From: Paenibacillus sp. EZ-K15
Lineage (GTDB): Bacteria; Bacillota; Bacilli; Paenibacillales; Paenibacillaceae
NCBI RefSeq assembly: GCF_002573715.1
Contig: NZ_PDHM01000012.1
Span: 692,791-756,790, forward strand
Length of the DNA stretch: 64,000 nt
Direction of reading: 5' to 3'
Both the position numbers and the translations under genes were made by a program. A model generated the notes under the pieces. The model worked only from the letters and a program-made list of their open reading frames with translations, ran no database searches and was not told where the DNA came from. How positions within the stretch are numbered: position 1 is the first letter of the stretch; each line of letters opens with the position of its first letter. Shown piece by piece: positions 17,615 to 26,600 of the stretch.

Positions 17615-18286
17615 ATGAGTACGGCGCTAAAAATATGTGGACTTCAAAGCGTTGAAGTGCTAAAATCTATGATAAACTTACCTGTGGATTATATCGGATT
17701 CGTATTTGCCAAGAGCCGGCGGAAGGTATCTCCGCAGCAGGCTGCGCAGCTTATTCAAGTATTGCGGGAATGGGATCATGACATGATTCCCGCAGCCGTC
17801 GGCGTCTTGGTTAACCCTGATTTGGATGAGCTGGAAGAGCTTCTACGAGAAGCAGCGCTCGATGTGGTGCAGCTGCATGGTCAGGAATCGCCGCAATTTT
17901 GCCGGGAAGTGAAGGAGCGCTTCCCGGTTTCCGTTTTTAAGGCGGTATCGATCGAGAGTGACCGCTCGGAAGCGGAACGTCTGTCAGCACTGGATACGTA
18001 TGCGGGCAGCATCGACGGATTGTTGATCGACACGTACGATCCGGTATATGGCGGAGGGTCTGGTAAGACATTTGCCTGGGATCTCATCCCACCTTACCAG
18101 CAGTGGGCGAAACGGCAAGGGATCCCCTTGTTTGTAGCCGGCGGATTGGATTCGGATAATGTATCGCATTTAATAGGTCAATACGCTCCGTACGGCGTGG
18201 ATGTATCCAGCGGCGTTGAGAGTGAACCTGGCGTGAAGGACATAAACAAAGTGATTGCATTCGTAGAAAGGGTGAAGGGGAAATGA
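17615..18286 (+). CDS. trpF: Phosphoribosylanthranilate isomerase
   Basis: Amadori rearrangement step, TIM barrel. About 223 residues. Motifs: LKICGL with the catalytic Cys, [33 protein letters not shown] and the phosphate site [10 protein letters not shown], with SSGVE near the end. AAAGGGG lies ten bases before ATG 17615; a GTG at 17612, seven bases away, is equally possible. Overlaps trpB by four bases (ATGA). Confidence 0.95.
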   Translation: MSTALKICGLQSVEVLKSMINLPVDYIGFVFAKSRRKVSPQQAAQLIQVLREWDHDMIPAAVGVLVNPDLDELEELLREAALDVVQLHGQESPQFCREVKERFPVSVFKAVSIESDRSEAERLSALDTYAGSIDGLLIDTYDPVYGGGSGKTFAWDLIPPYQQWAKRQGIPLFVAGGLDSDNVSHLIGQYAPYGVDVSSGVESEPGVKDINKVIAFVERVKGK

Positions 18287-19479
18287 CACAGCTTCCTGAT
18301 CGTAATGGACGTTTCGGAGTGTTTGGTGGCCGGTTCGTACCGGAAACACTCATGAACGCTTTAATAGAGCTTGAACAAGAGTATAACCGCTTTTCGGAGG
18401 ATCCTGCGTTCAAAGAGGAGATTGCCTATTTGCTTAAACAGTATTCCGGACGGGAAACGCCGTTATATTTTGCCGAGCGGCTCAGCAAACACCTCGGCAA
18501 GGCTAAAATTTATCTGAAGCGTGAGGATTTGAACCATACAGGCGCACACAAAATCAACAACGCCATTGCTCAGGGCGTGTTAGCCAAGCGTATGGGCAAA
18601 GGCAAGGTCATTGCCGAAACGGGAGCCGGACAGCATGGCGTTGCCACTGCAACCGTGGCCGCTCTGCTCGGTCTCGAATGCAAGGTGTTCATGGGCGAAG
18701 AGGATACCAAGCGGCAGCAGTTGAACGTATTCCGTATGAAAATGCTTGGAGCCGAAGTGATTCCGGTGACGTCGGGAAGCCGAACGCTGAAAGATGCCGG
18801 CAATGAGGCGCTTCGCTACTGGGTCAGCAACGTAGAGGATACCTTCTATGTACTTGGCTCCGCAGTAGGTCCGCATCCGTATCCGATGATGGTGCGGAAC
18901 TTCCAGCGGATTATTGGTGACGAGACCCGCAAGCAGATTCTGGAGACGGAAGGAAGACTGCCCAACATGATTCTTGCACCAATCGGTGGAGGGAGCAATG
19001 CGATCGGCATGTTCTACCCGTTCCTGGAAGATGAGGAAGTCGGTTTGGTTGGTGTCGAAGCGGCTGGCAAAGGGGTAGATACCGATTTTCATGCGGCTAC
19101 CATGTCCAAGGGGACCCATGGCGTATTCCAGGGATCGATGAGTTATTTGCTACAGGATGAGTATGGACAGGTTCAGGAGGCGCATTCCATTTCTGCCGGC
19201 CTTGATTATCCCGGCGTTGGACCTGAGCACTCCTACTTAAAAGATATTGAGCGTGTGCAGTATGTGCCTATAACCGACCAAGAGGCATTGGATGCCTTGC
19301 AGCTGCTATGCCGCACGGAAGGTATTATTCCTGCGCTGGAATCTGCGCATGCCGTAGCGCAAGCAGTAAAAATGGCGTCTGACTGGACCGAAGACGATAT
19401 CGTCGTCATTAATTTGTCCGGTCGCGGTGACAAGGACGTGGAGTCCATCATGGCTTACACGGGAGGGAAAACCGAATGA
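18283..19479 (+). CDS. trpB: Tryptophan synthase beta subunit
   Basis: PLP enzyme condensing indole with serine. 398 residues. [15 protein letters not shown] at the start, the PLP lysine in [11 protein letters not shown] (about 84-94), the phosphate-binding GGGSNAIG (about 230) and NLSGRGDKD at the end are intact. Four-base overlaps with trpF and trpA indicate coupled expression. Confidence 0.98.
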   Translation: MTQLPDRNGRFGVFGGRFVPETLMNALIELEQEYNRFSEDPAFKEEIAYLLKQYSGRETPLYFAERLSKHLGKAKIYLKREDLNHTGAHKINNAIAQGVLAKRMGKGKVIAETGAGQHGVATATVAALLGLECKVFMGEEDTKRQQLNVFRMKMLGAEVIPVTSGSRTLKDAGNEALRYWVSNVEDTFYVLGSAVGPHPYPMMVRNFQRIIGDETRKQILETEGRLPNMILAPIGGGSNAIGMFYPFLEDEEVGLVGVEAAGKGVDTDFHAATMSKGTHGVFQGSMSYLLQDEYGQVQEAHSISAGLDYPGVGPEHSYLKDIERVQYVPITDQEALDALQLLCRTEGIIPALESAHAVAQAVKMASDWTEDDIVVINLSGRGDKDVESIMAYTGGKTE

Positions 19480-20282
19480 ACCGAATTGACCAGACCTTTG
19501 CGTCGTTGAAACAACAAAACAAGACGGCCTTGATTCCTTATCTGACCGTTGGGGATCCGGACGTGAAATCGACGCTCGATATCATTCATGAGCTTGAAAT
19601 TGCAGGAGTCGATATTATCGAACTCGGTGTTCCTTATTCTGATCCCCTCGCCGATGGCCCGGTCATCCAGCGTGCTTCCGAGCGCGCCCTGAAGAGCAAG
19701 GTGACCATTCGCACTTGCATGGAGACTGCGCGCCTGGCGAGAGAACGGGGCAGTAAGCTGCCGTTCATCCTGTTCACCTATTACAATCCGGTTCTGCAGA
19801 CCGGACTGGATGTTTTCTTTGAAGAAGTGGTAAGGAATGATATCAGCGGCCTGATCATTCCGGATCTGCCGGTGGAAGAATCCGCAGAGATTCGGAAACG
19901 GGCTCATGCTGCGGACGTTCACCTGATTCCGCTGGTGGCACCTACCTCCCATGAACGGATTGCTAGCATCGCTTCGGAAGCGACCGGCTTTGTGTATTGC
20001 GTATCCTCGCTTGGCGTGACAGGCGAGCGCACCGATTTTTATTCGGGAGTGGAAGCCTTTCTTGAAACGGTGAAGCAATATAGTAACGTGCCCATCGCGA
20101 TTGGCTTTGGCATTTCGTCCGGGGAACAGGTCGCCAGGTTCTCGAAAATCTGCGACGGCGTTGTTGTTGGCAGTGCCATCGTGCGTCAGATCGAATCGAC
20201 GATTCCTCTTCTTGAGAAGGAAGAGACAAGACAGCACGGACTTTTGCAAATCAGGGAGTTTGTGGCACAATTAAAGGGTTAG
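19476..20282 (+). CDS. trpA: Tryptophan synthase alpha subunit
   Basis: Cleaves indole-3-glycerol phosphate and channels indole to TrpB. 268 residues. Catalytic Glu and Asp lie in [16 protein letters not shown] (about 47-62); the [12 protein letters not shown] loop and [10 protein letters not shown] phosphate site are present. Starts in the trpB stop (ATGA). Confidence 0.97.
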   Translation: MNRIDQTFASLKQQNKTALIPYLTVGDPDVKSTLDIIHELEIAGVDIIELGVPYSDPLADGPVIQRASERALKSKVTIRTCMETARLARERGSKLPFILFTYYNPVLQTGLDVFFEEVVRNDISGLIIPDLPVEESAEIRKRAHAADVHLIPLVAPTSHERIASIASEATGFVYCVSSLGVTGERTDFYSGVEAFLETVKQYSNVPIAIGFGISSGEQVARFSKICDGVVVGSAIVRQIESTIPLLEKEETRQHGLLQIREFVAQLKG

Positions 20283-20322
20283 TGTTGTCCATAGCAGTTA
20301 TGAAAGGTGAGGCGAATATCGT

Positions 20323-21420
20323 ATGAAACCGAAAGCGCAAATTGTTAATCTTCCTGTATATCAACCCGGGAAGCCCATCGAAGAAGTCAAAAAAGAATTA
20401 GGCCTGGATGTTGTCATTAAACTGGCCTCCAACGAGAATCCATACGGCTGCTCGCCGCGAGCAACCGAAGCCATTACCGCTGAACTCGGTACGCTCAGCT
20501 TGTATCCGGATGGAAGTGCGGCTGATTTAACGGCGGAGCTTGCTGAGCAGCTTGGTATTGAACGCAATCAGATTATTTTCGGATGCGGATCCGATGAAAT
20601 CATCGCTCTCATTATTCGGGCGTTCCTGGAGCCGGGAGACGAAACCATTATGGCCGATCAGACCTTCTCGGTTTATAAAACGAATGCGGATATCGAAGGC
20701 GCAACAAGCATTGAGGTACCTCTGGTTAATGGGAAGCATGATCTGCCGGGCATGGCTAAAGCCGTTACGGACCAAACCAAAATCATCTGGGTGTGCAATC
20801 CGAATAATCCGACCGGAACTATCGTTTCCGAAAGCGAGCTGGTATCTTTCCTGGATGAAGTCCCGGCTCACGTGATGGTTGTTCTCGATGAAGCTTATTT
20901 TGAATATGTAACGGACGCTTCGTATCCGGCCAGCATCAAGTTAATGGAACGTTATCCGAACTTGGTAATCCTGCGTACCTTCTCCAAAATATACGGCCTG
21001 GCTGCCCTTCGCATCGGCTACGGCATCGGGCAATCTGAGGTTATTTCCTTGATTAACCGGGTACGTGAGCCGTTTAATACAGGACGCCTGGCCCAAGTGG
21101 CGGCGAAGGCAGCCCTGAAAGATCAGGAATTCGTTGCTAAATGCCGACAATTGAATGCCGAGGGAATCACTTATGTCCAGCGGGAGTTTGATCGTCTTGG
21201 ATTATCCTATTTCCCTGCGAACGGTAACTTTATCATGGTGGATGTGAAGAAGCCGGGCACCGAAGTGTTCAAGTCCCTGCTAAGTAAAGGCATTATCGTA
21301 CGTCCGGGATTTGAAGTTTATCCGAACTACATTCGCGTAACCGTTGGCTCTGAAGAACAGAATAAGGCTTTCATCGGCGCATTGGAACAAGTGCTCCAGG
21401 AAGTGAATGCTCCAGCCTAA
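20323..21420 (+). CDS. hisC: Histidinol-phosphate / aromatic aminotransferase
   Basis: PLP-dependent class I/II aminotransferase. 365 residues. SNENPYG (about 38), WVCNPNNPTGT, LDEAYFEY and the PLP lysine in RTFSKIYGLAALRIGYG (about 220) are all visible. In this position between trpA and tyrA the B. subtilis enzyme serves both histidine and tyrosine/phenylalanine synthesis, and the same is likely here. AAAGGTGAGG precedes the ATG. Confidence 0.94.
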   Translation: MKPKAQIVNLPVYQPGKPIEEVKKELGLDVVIKLASNENPYGCSPRATEAITAELGTLSLYPDGSAADLTAELAEQLGIERNQIIFGCGSDEIIALIIRAFLEPGDETIMADQTFSVYKTNADIEGATSIEVPLVNGKHDLPGMAKAVTDQTKIIWVCNPNNPTGTIVSESELVSFLDEVPAHVMVVLDEAYFEYVTDASYPASIKLMERYPNLVILRTFSKIYGLAALRIGYGIGQSEVISLINRVREPFNTGRLAQVAAKAALKDQEFVAKCRQLNAEGITYVQREFDRLGLSYFPANGNFIMVDVKKPGTEVFKSLLSKGIIVRPGFEVYPNYIRVTVGSEEQNKAFIGALEQVLQEVNAPA

Positions 21421-21468
21421 TCTAATGACATACAATAATCGCAGCTAGAAACGAGTGAGAGAGAGAAC

Positions 21469-22563
21469 ATGACCATGGAAATTTCTATATTCGGCGTCGG
21501 CTTGATCGGCGGTTCGTTAGCATTAAACTTCAAAGGAAAACCAGGCATAACCGTGACCGGTTATGCCCACACGCAAGAGTATGCCGACCAGGTTATCGCT
21601 AAGGGAGTTGTCGATAAAGTTACGCTTTCGGTAGAAGAAGCTGCCCAGGGCGCGGACATCATATTTTTGTGTGTTCCGGTAGGAAGTCTCGAGATGTACA
21701 TAAAACGTCTGAGTGAATTGCGGCTTAAGCCCGGATGCATTATTACGGATGTAGGCAGTACCAAAGCGAGTATTGCCGAATGCGCATCCCAACTTGCGCT
21801 GAAGGATGCCTACTTTATCGGAGGACATCCGATGGCTGGTTCGGAAAGATCCGGTGTAGGCGCTGCTTCCACCGTATTATTCGAGAATGCATATTATGTG
21901 CTTACTCCGCCGGATGAAGTCCCTCAGGAGAAGGTGGACGTACTTGTAGAGCTTCTATCGTATACGCGTGCACACATTGTAAAGGTGGAGCCGAGACTGC
22001 ACGATGAGATTGTTGGAGCCATCAGTCATCTGCCTCATGTGATCGCAGTGGCTTTGGTGAACCAGATCAGCTCCTACAATGACGATAATCCGTTATACCG
22101 TACGCTGGCTGCAGGCGGCTTTCGGGATATTACCCGTATCGCTTCCAGTGACCCGGTCGTTTGGCGGGACATTCTATTAAATAACCGCAATGTCATGCTG
22201 CCGCTTTTACGAGACTGGAACGAAGGAATTCAGCGTTTCATGGATATGCTGGAGTCGAAGGACGGGGCAGCTATTGAAGAGGCCTTCCGCAGAGCGGGGG
22301 AATTCCGCAGCGTGCTCCCAGAGCGACGGAAGGGGATGATTGTATCCCAATACGATTTGTATCTGGACGTGCCTGACCATCCGGGTATCATCGGCCGCAT
22401 CGCGACGGATTTGGGGACAAATAGCATCAACCTCAGCAACATGCAGATTATCGAGAGTCGGGAAGATGTGCCGGGCGTGATGCGGCTTTCCTTCCGCAAT
22501 GAAATTGAGCAGGAGCGGGCTAAGGAGCTATTGTTGTCGCAAGGGCACTCGGTGTACCAGTAA
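21469..22563 (+). CDS. tyrA: Prephenate dehydrogenase with ACT domain
   Basis: Oxidatively decarboxylates prephenate to 4-hydroxyphenylpyruvate for tyrosine. 364 residues: NAD-binding FGVGLIGGSLALNFKG (about 7-22), catalytic-region GGHPMAGSERSG (about 121), HDEIVGAISHLPH, and a C-terminal ACT domain (about 292-364, DVPDHPGIIGRIATDLG) for feedback control. GAGAGAGA precedes the ATG; ATG 21475 is an alternative. Ends the operon; EPSP synthase, next in B. subtilis, is absent. Confidence 0.95.
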   Translation: MTMEISIFGVGLIGGSLALNFKGKPGITVTGYAHTQEYADQVIAKGVVDKVTLSVEEAAQGADIIFLCVPVGSLEMYIKRLSELRLKPGCIITDVGSTKASIAECASQLALKDAYFIGGHPMAGSERSGVGAASTVLFENAYYVLTPPDEVPQEKVDVLVELLSYTRAHIVKVEPRLHDEIVGAISHLPHVIAVALVNQISSYNDDNPLYRTLAAGGFRDITRIASSDPVVWRDILLNNRNVMLPLLRDWNEGIQRFMDMLESKDGAAIEEAFRRAGEFRSVLPERRKGMIVSQYDLYLDVPDHPGIIGRIATDLGTNSINLSNMQIIESREDVPGVMRLSFRNEIEQERAKELLLSQGHSVYQ

Positions 22564-22564
22564 T

Positions 22565-22592
22565 TTTCCGGTTGTTTTTAAACAACCGGAAA
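22565..22592 (+). terminator. Inverted repeat after tyrA
   Basis: A perfect 13-base inverted repeat (TTTCCGGTTGTTT / AAACAACCGGAAA) begins two bases after the tyrA stop. There is no T-run after it, so it may act as an mRNA 3' barrier or a weak terminator. Confidence 0.55.
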
Positions 22593-22609
22593 TAAATGCG
22601 TTTTCAGTG

Positions 22610-22638
22610 TTGACAAAATGAAAACGTATACATATAAT
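22610..22638 (+). promoter_or_regulatory. Consensus sigma-A promoter with cre box in the spacer
   Basis: Perfect TTGACA (22610-22615), 17-base spacer and perfect TATAAT (22633-22638). The last 14 spacer bases TGAAAACGTATACA (22619-22632) fit the CcpA-binding consensus TGNAANCGNWNNCA at every fixed position. A repressor there would block polymerase, so the transcript should be shut off when a preferred carbon source is present. The promoter drives no ORF of normal size; it serves the small RNA at 22645-22724. Confidence 0.8.
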
Positions 22639-22644
22639 AAAAGT

Positions 22645-22724
22645 ACAGTATGGTTTCTCTCCACTCCTATCCAAAATATTGCACTGTGTGCAACCGCCTT
22701 CAATGTTGAAGGCGGATTTTTTTT
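22645..22724 (+). ncRNA. Putative cre-controlled small RNA (about 80 nt)
   Basis: Expected start at about 22645, seven bases after TATAAT; end at the T8 tract after the terminator stem (22694-22701/22708-22715, extendable). Predicted layout: an unpaired C/U-rich segment (22652-22670), a small hairpin TTGCAC-TGT-GTGCAA (22679-22693), then the terminator. The C/U-rich segment resembles anti-Shine-Dalgarno regions of Gram-positive sRNAs such as FsrA or RsaI. A 19-codon frame at 22650-22709 (three Cys codons) has no ribosome-binding site and runs into the terminator, so I do not call it a gene. It could alternatively be a prematurely terminated leader of the ECF gene 250 bases downstream, but that gene has its own -10 box. 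Confidence 0.7.
22694..22724 (+). terminator. Terminator of the small RNA
   Basis: CCGCCTTCAA / TTGAAGGCGG perfect stem followed by A and eight Ts. Confidence 0.92.
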
Positions 22725-22783
22725 GTTCTTTTTCCTATCTGTGGGAAACCTACTGCCACAAACCTGAACTTTTCTCCAATATG

Positions 22784-22792
22784 TGCTATAAT
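22784..22792 (+). promoter_or_regulatory. Extended -10 promoter of the ECF sigma gene
   Basis: TG at 22784-22785 and TATAAT at 22787-22792, about 180 bases before the sigma gene. No clear -35. The intervening leader holds nothing I recognise. Confidence 0.45.
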
Positions 22793-22973
22793 GCTAGAGT
22801 GCTAGTGTAGAAGATTTGGGGAAATTGCCAAATACATAGAATAGTCAGACATCTTGAGGCGTAACTATATATGGTTTGACGGTACTTTTGCACAAATCCT
22901 TGATCATTGCATCCGTGGAGATGTATAGGACAGGGAAGAGGCACCGGATGGTGAAGGAGGAACGAAAAATCAT

Positions 22974-23567
22974 ATGACGGATTCCCAACTAATCCAAGAA
23001 ATTAAGCAAGGCAACACCGAACTTTATTCCGAATTAATGCGGCGTTATCAGAGAAAAATATTAGCATTTGTCTATCATATGTTAAAAAGTTCGCACATGG
23101 AGCTTATGGCTGAAGACTTATGTTCGGAAACATTTTATAAGGCTTTCCGGAGCTTGCACTCATTCCGGGAAGTGGATGCATCCTTCTCGACCTGGCTCTA
23201 TACCATTGCCCGCAACACCGTGCTCAGCGAATTGCGGAAGCATCGAAGCGGCACATTGCCGCTGGAGGAGAGCGGGGTCGTGCCAGTGGCTCCGATGGAA
23301 GTTGCTCCGGAGCAGGCCATACTGCGCAGTGAACGAGTACATATGGTAAGGGAAGCAATAAATAATTTACCGGAGAAACAGAGGTCGGCGCTGATACTTC
23401 GGGAGTATGATCAACTGGATTATCAGGAAATCGCAGATATTTTAGGTCAAAGTGTCAGTTCGGTTAAGTCGTTGTTGTTCAGAGCTCGCGGCAGCGTCAA
23501 AATTCAGCTCGAACCCTATTTTTATGAGCCGGTTTTTGAGGATCTGAGAGGGATGAAGAATAGATGA
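22974..23567 (+). CDS. ECF RNA polymerase sigma factor
   Basis: A 197-residue sigma-70 family protein of the extracytoplasmic-function group. Region 2 is seen at about 25-90 (YRRYQRKILAFVYHML-like segment through FSTWLYTIARNTVLSELR) and region 4 at about 125-180 (INNLPEKQRSALILREYD, YQEIADILGQSVSSVKSLLFRAR). GAAGGAGGAACG precedes the ATG. It overlaps by four bases with a zinc-finger anti-sigma factor, the usual pairing that keeps such factors silent until a membrane signal arrives. The stimulus is unknown. Confidence 0.93.
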   Translation: MTDSQLIQEIKQGNTELYSELMRRYQRKILAFVYHMLKSSHMELMAEDLCSETFYKAFRSLHSFREVDASFSTWLYTIARNTVLSELRKHRSGTLPLEESGVVPVAPMEVAPEQAILRSERVHMVREAINNLPEKQRSALILREYDQLDYQEIADILGQSVSSVKSLLFRARGSVKIQLEPYFYEPVFEDLRGMKNR

Positions 23568-24166
23568 CTTGCGATGAAGCCCAAGAGCTGATGGAAACTG
23601 TCTGGGATTTGCCGGACAATGATCTGCGGCGACAACGGCTGATCGCACATGTTCAAACCTGCAGCTCATGTGCAGCGGAGTACGAAATGTGGGTGGAAAG
23701 CCAGAACATGGTTCATGTTCTGGAGCATGAGATCCCCGACATGGACGCTGAACAGATCAACCGCAACGTGATGGACCGCATTTATCGTGATTTCCCATGG
23801 CTGGTGGAGGAAACGTCTAAGAGTCGGGCGGTAAGCCGAGTGTTCCGCAAACGGCTGACACTTATGATTGCCGGTTTTTTGGCTCTGTTTGTATGCAGCT
23901 TCGTTTATTTTGCAGCGACCGGCAACCAGCCGAAGCCGGTTCCGGAAGCGGTAACGACAGGGATAATCCCTACAGGGGTGGCCGACACGGCCCAAACCCT
24001 GAACACTAAGGACGATTATAACATTCCGAAAACCAACAGCGGCATTATTGATCCTTTTGTGGTTGATATGAGCCCGACCCAGCCAGAATATTGGATGATA
24101 CTATCCCTATTGGGCATCGGATTCGCCATGTTTTTCCTGAAGAAATTAAATCGGGTCAGAAGATAA
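23564..24166 (+). CDS. Zinc-finger anti-sigma factor
   Basis: 200 residues, starting in the stop of the ECF gene (ATGA). The N-terminus has the anti-sigma zinc-finger pattern HVQTCSSCAAEY (His and two Cys, about 27-38) plus an earlier Cys3. Two hydrophobic segments follow (about 107-125 and 176-194), so it is an integral membrane inhibitor of the adjacent sigma factor with a short external loop. No protease-site prediction is possible from sequence alone. Confidence 0.85.
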   Translation: MTCDEAQELMETVWDLPDNDLRRQRLIAHVQTCSSCAAEYEMWVESQNMVHVLEHEIPDMDAEQINRNVMDRIYRDFPWLVEETSKSRAVSRVFRKRLTLMIAGFLALFVCSFVYFAATGNQPKPVPEAVTTGIIPTGVADTAQTLNTKDDYNIPKTNSGIIDPFVVDMSPTQPEYWMILSLLGIGFAMFFLKKLNRVRR

Positions 24167-24194
24167 AAAGTGGTTAGGATGGAGGAGATGCGGC

Positions 24195-24797
24195 ATGCAA
24201 ATCGGCTTGGTTCGTCATGGATTAACGGATTGGAATGCGTTAGGCAAAATCCAAGGTCAAACGGACATTCCACTGAATGAGGAAGGCCGTCGTCAAGCGC
24301 GTTTGCTTGGGGAAAGACTTCTGCAGGAGCCTTACCGATGGGAATTTGCAGTTAGCAGCGGGCTTTCCCGTGCTGAGGAAACAGCAAAGATCATCTCGTC
24401 CATGCTGAACATTCCATTGATGCCACCGGATAATCGTTTGCGCGAGCGCAAGTACGGTCAGGTGGAAGGGTTGACAGCGGAAGAGCGTGAATCGCGGTTT
24501 GGTGCCGATTGGCACCTGCTCGATTTGGGACAGGAGACGGATCTGGAGCTTCAATCCAGGGGGCTTGTCTTTCTGGATGATATGTGGCATAAACACCCGG
24601 ATGCCAATATTCTGGTTGTCAGCCACGGTGGTTTTTTAGCGCAGCTATATAAGCTGGTGTGCCGCGGCGTCCTGAGCGAGAGGATCGGCAATCTGTCGCT
24701 CACCGTCCTGGAGAGAAAAGATGATGATTGGTCGCCCTTGCTGTTTAACTGTACCAAACATCTGTTGACAAAACAGTCGCAGCATGGAGCTTCATGA
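24195..24797 (+). CDS. Histidine phosphatase family protein
   Basis: 200-residue member of the phosphoglycerate-mutase-like phosphatases. The catalytic LVRHGLTDWN lies at residues 5-14, SSGLSRAEETAKI carries the second Arg, ERKYGQVEG the acidic residue and VVSHGGF (about 140) the second His. Substrate unknown; candidates include broad-specificity PhoE-type or alpha-ribazole-phosphatase-like. GGAGGAGATGCGGC precedes the ATG. A strong bidirectional terminator follows. Confidence 0.88.
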   Translation: MQIGLVRHGLTDWNALGKIQGQTDIPLNEEGRRQARLLGERLLQEPYRWEFAVSSGLSRAEETAKIISSMLNIPLMPPDNRLRERKYGQVEGLTAEERESRFGADWHLLDLGQETDLELQSRGLVFLDDMWHKHPDANILVVSHGGFLAQLYKLVCRGVLSERIGNLSLTVLERKDDDWSPLLFNCTKHLLTKQSQHGAS

Positions 24798-24802
24798 ATA
24801 GT

Positions 24803-24834
24803 AAAAAGAGCCTTCCCGCGGGAAGGCTCTTTTT
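24803..24834. terminator. Bidirectional terminator
   Basis: AAAAAGAGCCTTCC and GGAAGGCTCTTTTT flank a CGCG loop; the A-run and T-run serve both strands. It separates the phosphatase from the convergent SMI1-like pseudogene. Confidence 0.93.
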
Positions 24835-24867
24835 ACATCTATACTGGCGGTAGCTGACGGCCTTTTA

Positions 24868-25321
24868 CTATATAGTCACACACGAATCGGTCAGTTCAAA
24901 ATACCACTCTAGGAAGGAGTTAAAGCTTTTCCATTGCGATTTCAATTTACCAGCAAAAAAATCCCCATCGGCTGGCCCAATCCTAAGCCTAACACTTCGT
25001 CTGCGTTCTTATTATAAAAAAGCCGAACTCTCCTTCAAAGCTATCCAACGGAATATATTCTTCAGGCAGGTTTAAAACGACATGAGTTCTATCTACGCCT
25101 AACATATAATCCGAAGAATTGATCATAAACCAACAAATCTGATAAATTTCACGTCGTCTACTATAGAAAGTCGGACCATCCTCTGCATGCAAATAAAAGG
25201 CAGCAAAATCTGAACTCAAATCGATGCCTAACTTTACTAATGCGTGTTCATACTCCTCTGTAATGTCATCAAACCACCAGTTTTTGCTTTTGCAATAATG
25301 GACCACTTTTTCCGATAGCAT
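24868..25321 (-). pseudogene. SMI1/KNR4-like gene with two frameshifts
   Basis: Frame 1 gives about 105 residues resembling SMI1/KNR4-family (immunity-like) proteins, ending after EFGFF. Reading shifts at a run of six As (plus strand, about 25016-25021): adding one base continues as YNKNADEVLGLGLGQPMG. A second shift at a run of four Cs (plus strand, about 24963-24966) restores DFFAGKLKSQWKSFNSF and LEWYFELT, ending with TAG at 24868-24870. Restored length would be about 150 residues, typical of the family. Both changes are single-base losses in homopolymers, so recent decay and sequencing error are both possible. No toxin gene is adjacent. Confidence 0.7.
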
Positions 25322-25475
25322 CTCGACTTCTCCTCCGATATAAAATAAACGATTAGAATGGTTTCCCTAAGCATATCACATCGCCTTTCCTATCGTTGTT
25401 CGTGTCTTGCTAAATTACGCTTTATAAGTCATTCGGGTACAGTCGATAAAATGGATAACTATATAGGACAAAGTT

Positions 25476-26234
25476 TTATGCTTGTGCTATTAAAATAAAC
25501 CGATGCTGCTGCACCTCGAAGTAGCCCTTCGTTCGGATAACCTGATGAATCTGATATAAAGGTTCGAGGTAGCGTTCCACCGTAAAATCAGGAATCTGCC
25601 AAGGGATCGCCTGTAGGTAATAGATCAGTGCACCGACGTCGTAAAACCGCTGCGGTGAAAAGTCCTCCCGGCTGAAGGTGACGTTGAAACCGTGATCCTG
25701 CAGTTCTTGAACAGCGGTTCCCAGATTCCAATGAGCGAATTCTTCATTCAAGGGAACGCCAAACCACTCGTTGATGCCATAACAGTCGGTTCCTCCGGAT
25801 TGCTGGGTAACGAACACGCCATGATCGTTTAGAATTCTTTTGATTTCCGCCACAGAATAGGATTCATGCTGATTGATGATCAGATCAAAAAAATGATCCT
25901 TCAACGGAAGTGAGGAATCCTCTTCAAAATAGACAACCTTTACGCCAAGCGGTTCAAGTTTTTGCTGTGCAATCGGTACGTTTGGTTTATACCCTTCGGT
26001 TGCATAGACCGTTTCCGGCAGTGGCTGGAGGGAGGATAAGAACTCTCCTCCGCCCGTACCCATGTCCAGCATCGTAGCGGCATCTCGCATCAACGGAATT
26101 ACCATGCTGCCCAAAGACCAGGGGAGAGCATGGGACTGCATGCGGCCTGAAGCCGTAATTCGTGAGAAGTCCCATCCTGAAAATGGTTGATCCATATCTT
26201 GAATAAAGGCCATAAATTCTGCTTCTTTTATCAT
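25476..26234 (-). CDS. Class I SAM-dependent methyltransferase
   Basis: 252 residues with a Rossmann-type SAM site MLDMGTGGGEFL (about 55-66) and the motif DLIINQHES (about 116-124). The family resembles uncharacterised Firmicute methyltransferases; the substrate cannot be told. GGAGG lies nine bases before the ATG. Directly upstream on the same strand are a 12-base inverted repeat ending two bases from the ribosome-binding site and a 7-codon ORF with its own strong site, an arrangement like translational attenuation of erm genes. Confidence 0.85.
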   Translation of the reverse strand: MIKEAEFMAFIQDMDQPFSGWDFSRITASGRMQSHALPWSLGSMVIPLMRDAATMLDMGTGGGEFLSSLQPLPETVYATEGYKPNVPIAQQKLEPLGVKVVYFEEDSSLPLKDHFFDLIINQHESYSVAEIKRILNDHGVFVTQQSGGTDCYGINEWFGVPLNEEFAHWNLGTAVQELQDHGFNVTFSREDFSPQRFYDVGALIYYLQAIPWQIPDFTVERYLEPLYQIHQVIRTKGYFEVQQHRFILIAQA

Positions 26235-26249
26235 TTCACATAACCTCCA

Positions 26250-26292
26250 AGCTTTTTATAATGAATGGTACTTTCATTTTTTATAAAAAGCT
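26250..26292 (-). promoter_or_regulatory. Hairpin next to the methyltransferase ribosome-binding site
   Basis: AGCTTTTTATAA (26250-26261) and TTATAAAAAGCT (26281-26292) form a perfect 12-base inverted repeat with a TGAA/TTCA extension inside. On the minus-strand mRNA it ends just before GGAGG (26244-26248) of the methyltransferase. Confidence 0.6.
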
Positions 26293-26327
26293 CTTAAGGG
26301 AGGCCCTCGAATTCGATTTGCACCTAG

Positions 26328-26354
26328 TTATATCTCATGTTCTGGAGTTCTCAT
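26328..26354 (-). CDS. Possible 8-residue leader peptide
   Basis: The minus strand carries AGGAGG (26364-26369), nine bases, then ATG and the short frame M-R-T-P-E-H-E-I stop. The ribosome-binding site is among the best in the window, yet nothing longer is in frame. It precedes the hairpin before the methyltransferase by about 35 bases, consistent with a regulatory leader peptide. Confidence 0.45.
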   Translation of the reverse strand: MRTPEHEI

Positions 26355-26600
26355 GATTTTATTCCTCCTGTAGTGATTGAATAATTCCTTCATATAAAGC
26401 GGTTTTTTATTTGATTTAGATGTAATACATTATATGTAAATTCTCTGCAACACTTAGTAAGTATTCTATCATTTAATAAGAGAGCATAGTCATTTCTATA
26501 TACAAAAAAACAAAAAAATATTTCGTTAAACCGAAGCGTATCAGGTATCAAATGTCTCAAACCTTCCCATAATGGTTGTAAAACGGCGAGGCGATGGAAG
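26355..26600. other. AT-rich divergent intergenic region
   Basis: Apart from the leader RBS at 26364-26369 I see no gene. The stretch is AT-rich (A-runs at 26503-26520) and should hold the promoters of both divergent genes, but no box pair is convincing. Confidence 0.4.

Noticed and set aside
22650..22709. 19-codon frame with Cys codons inside the small RNA
   Set aside because: No ribosome-binding site (start would be about five bases from the 5' end) and it runs into the terminator stem.
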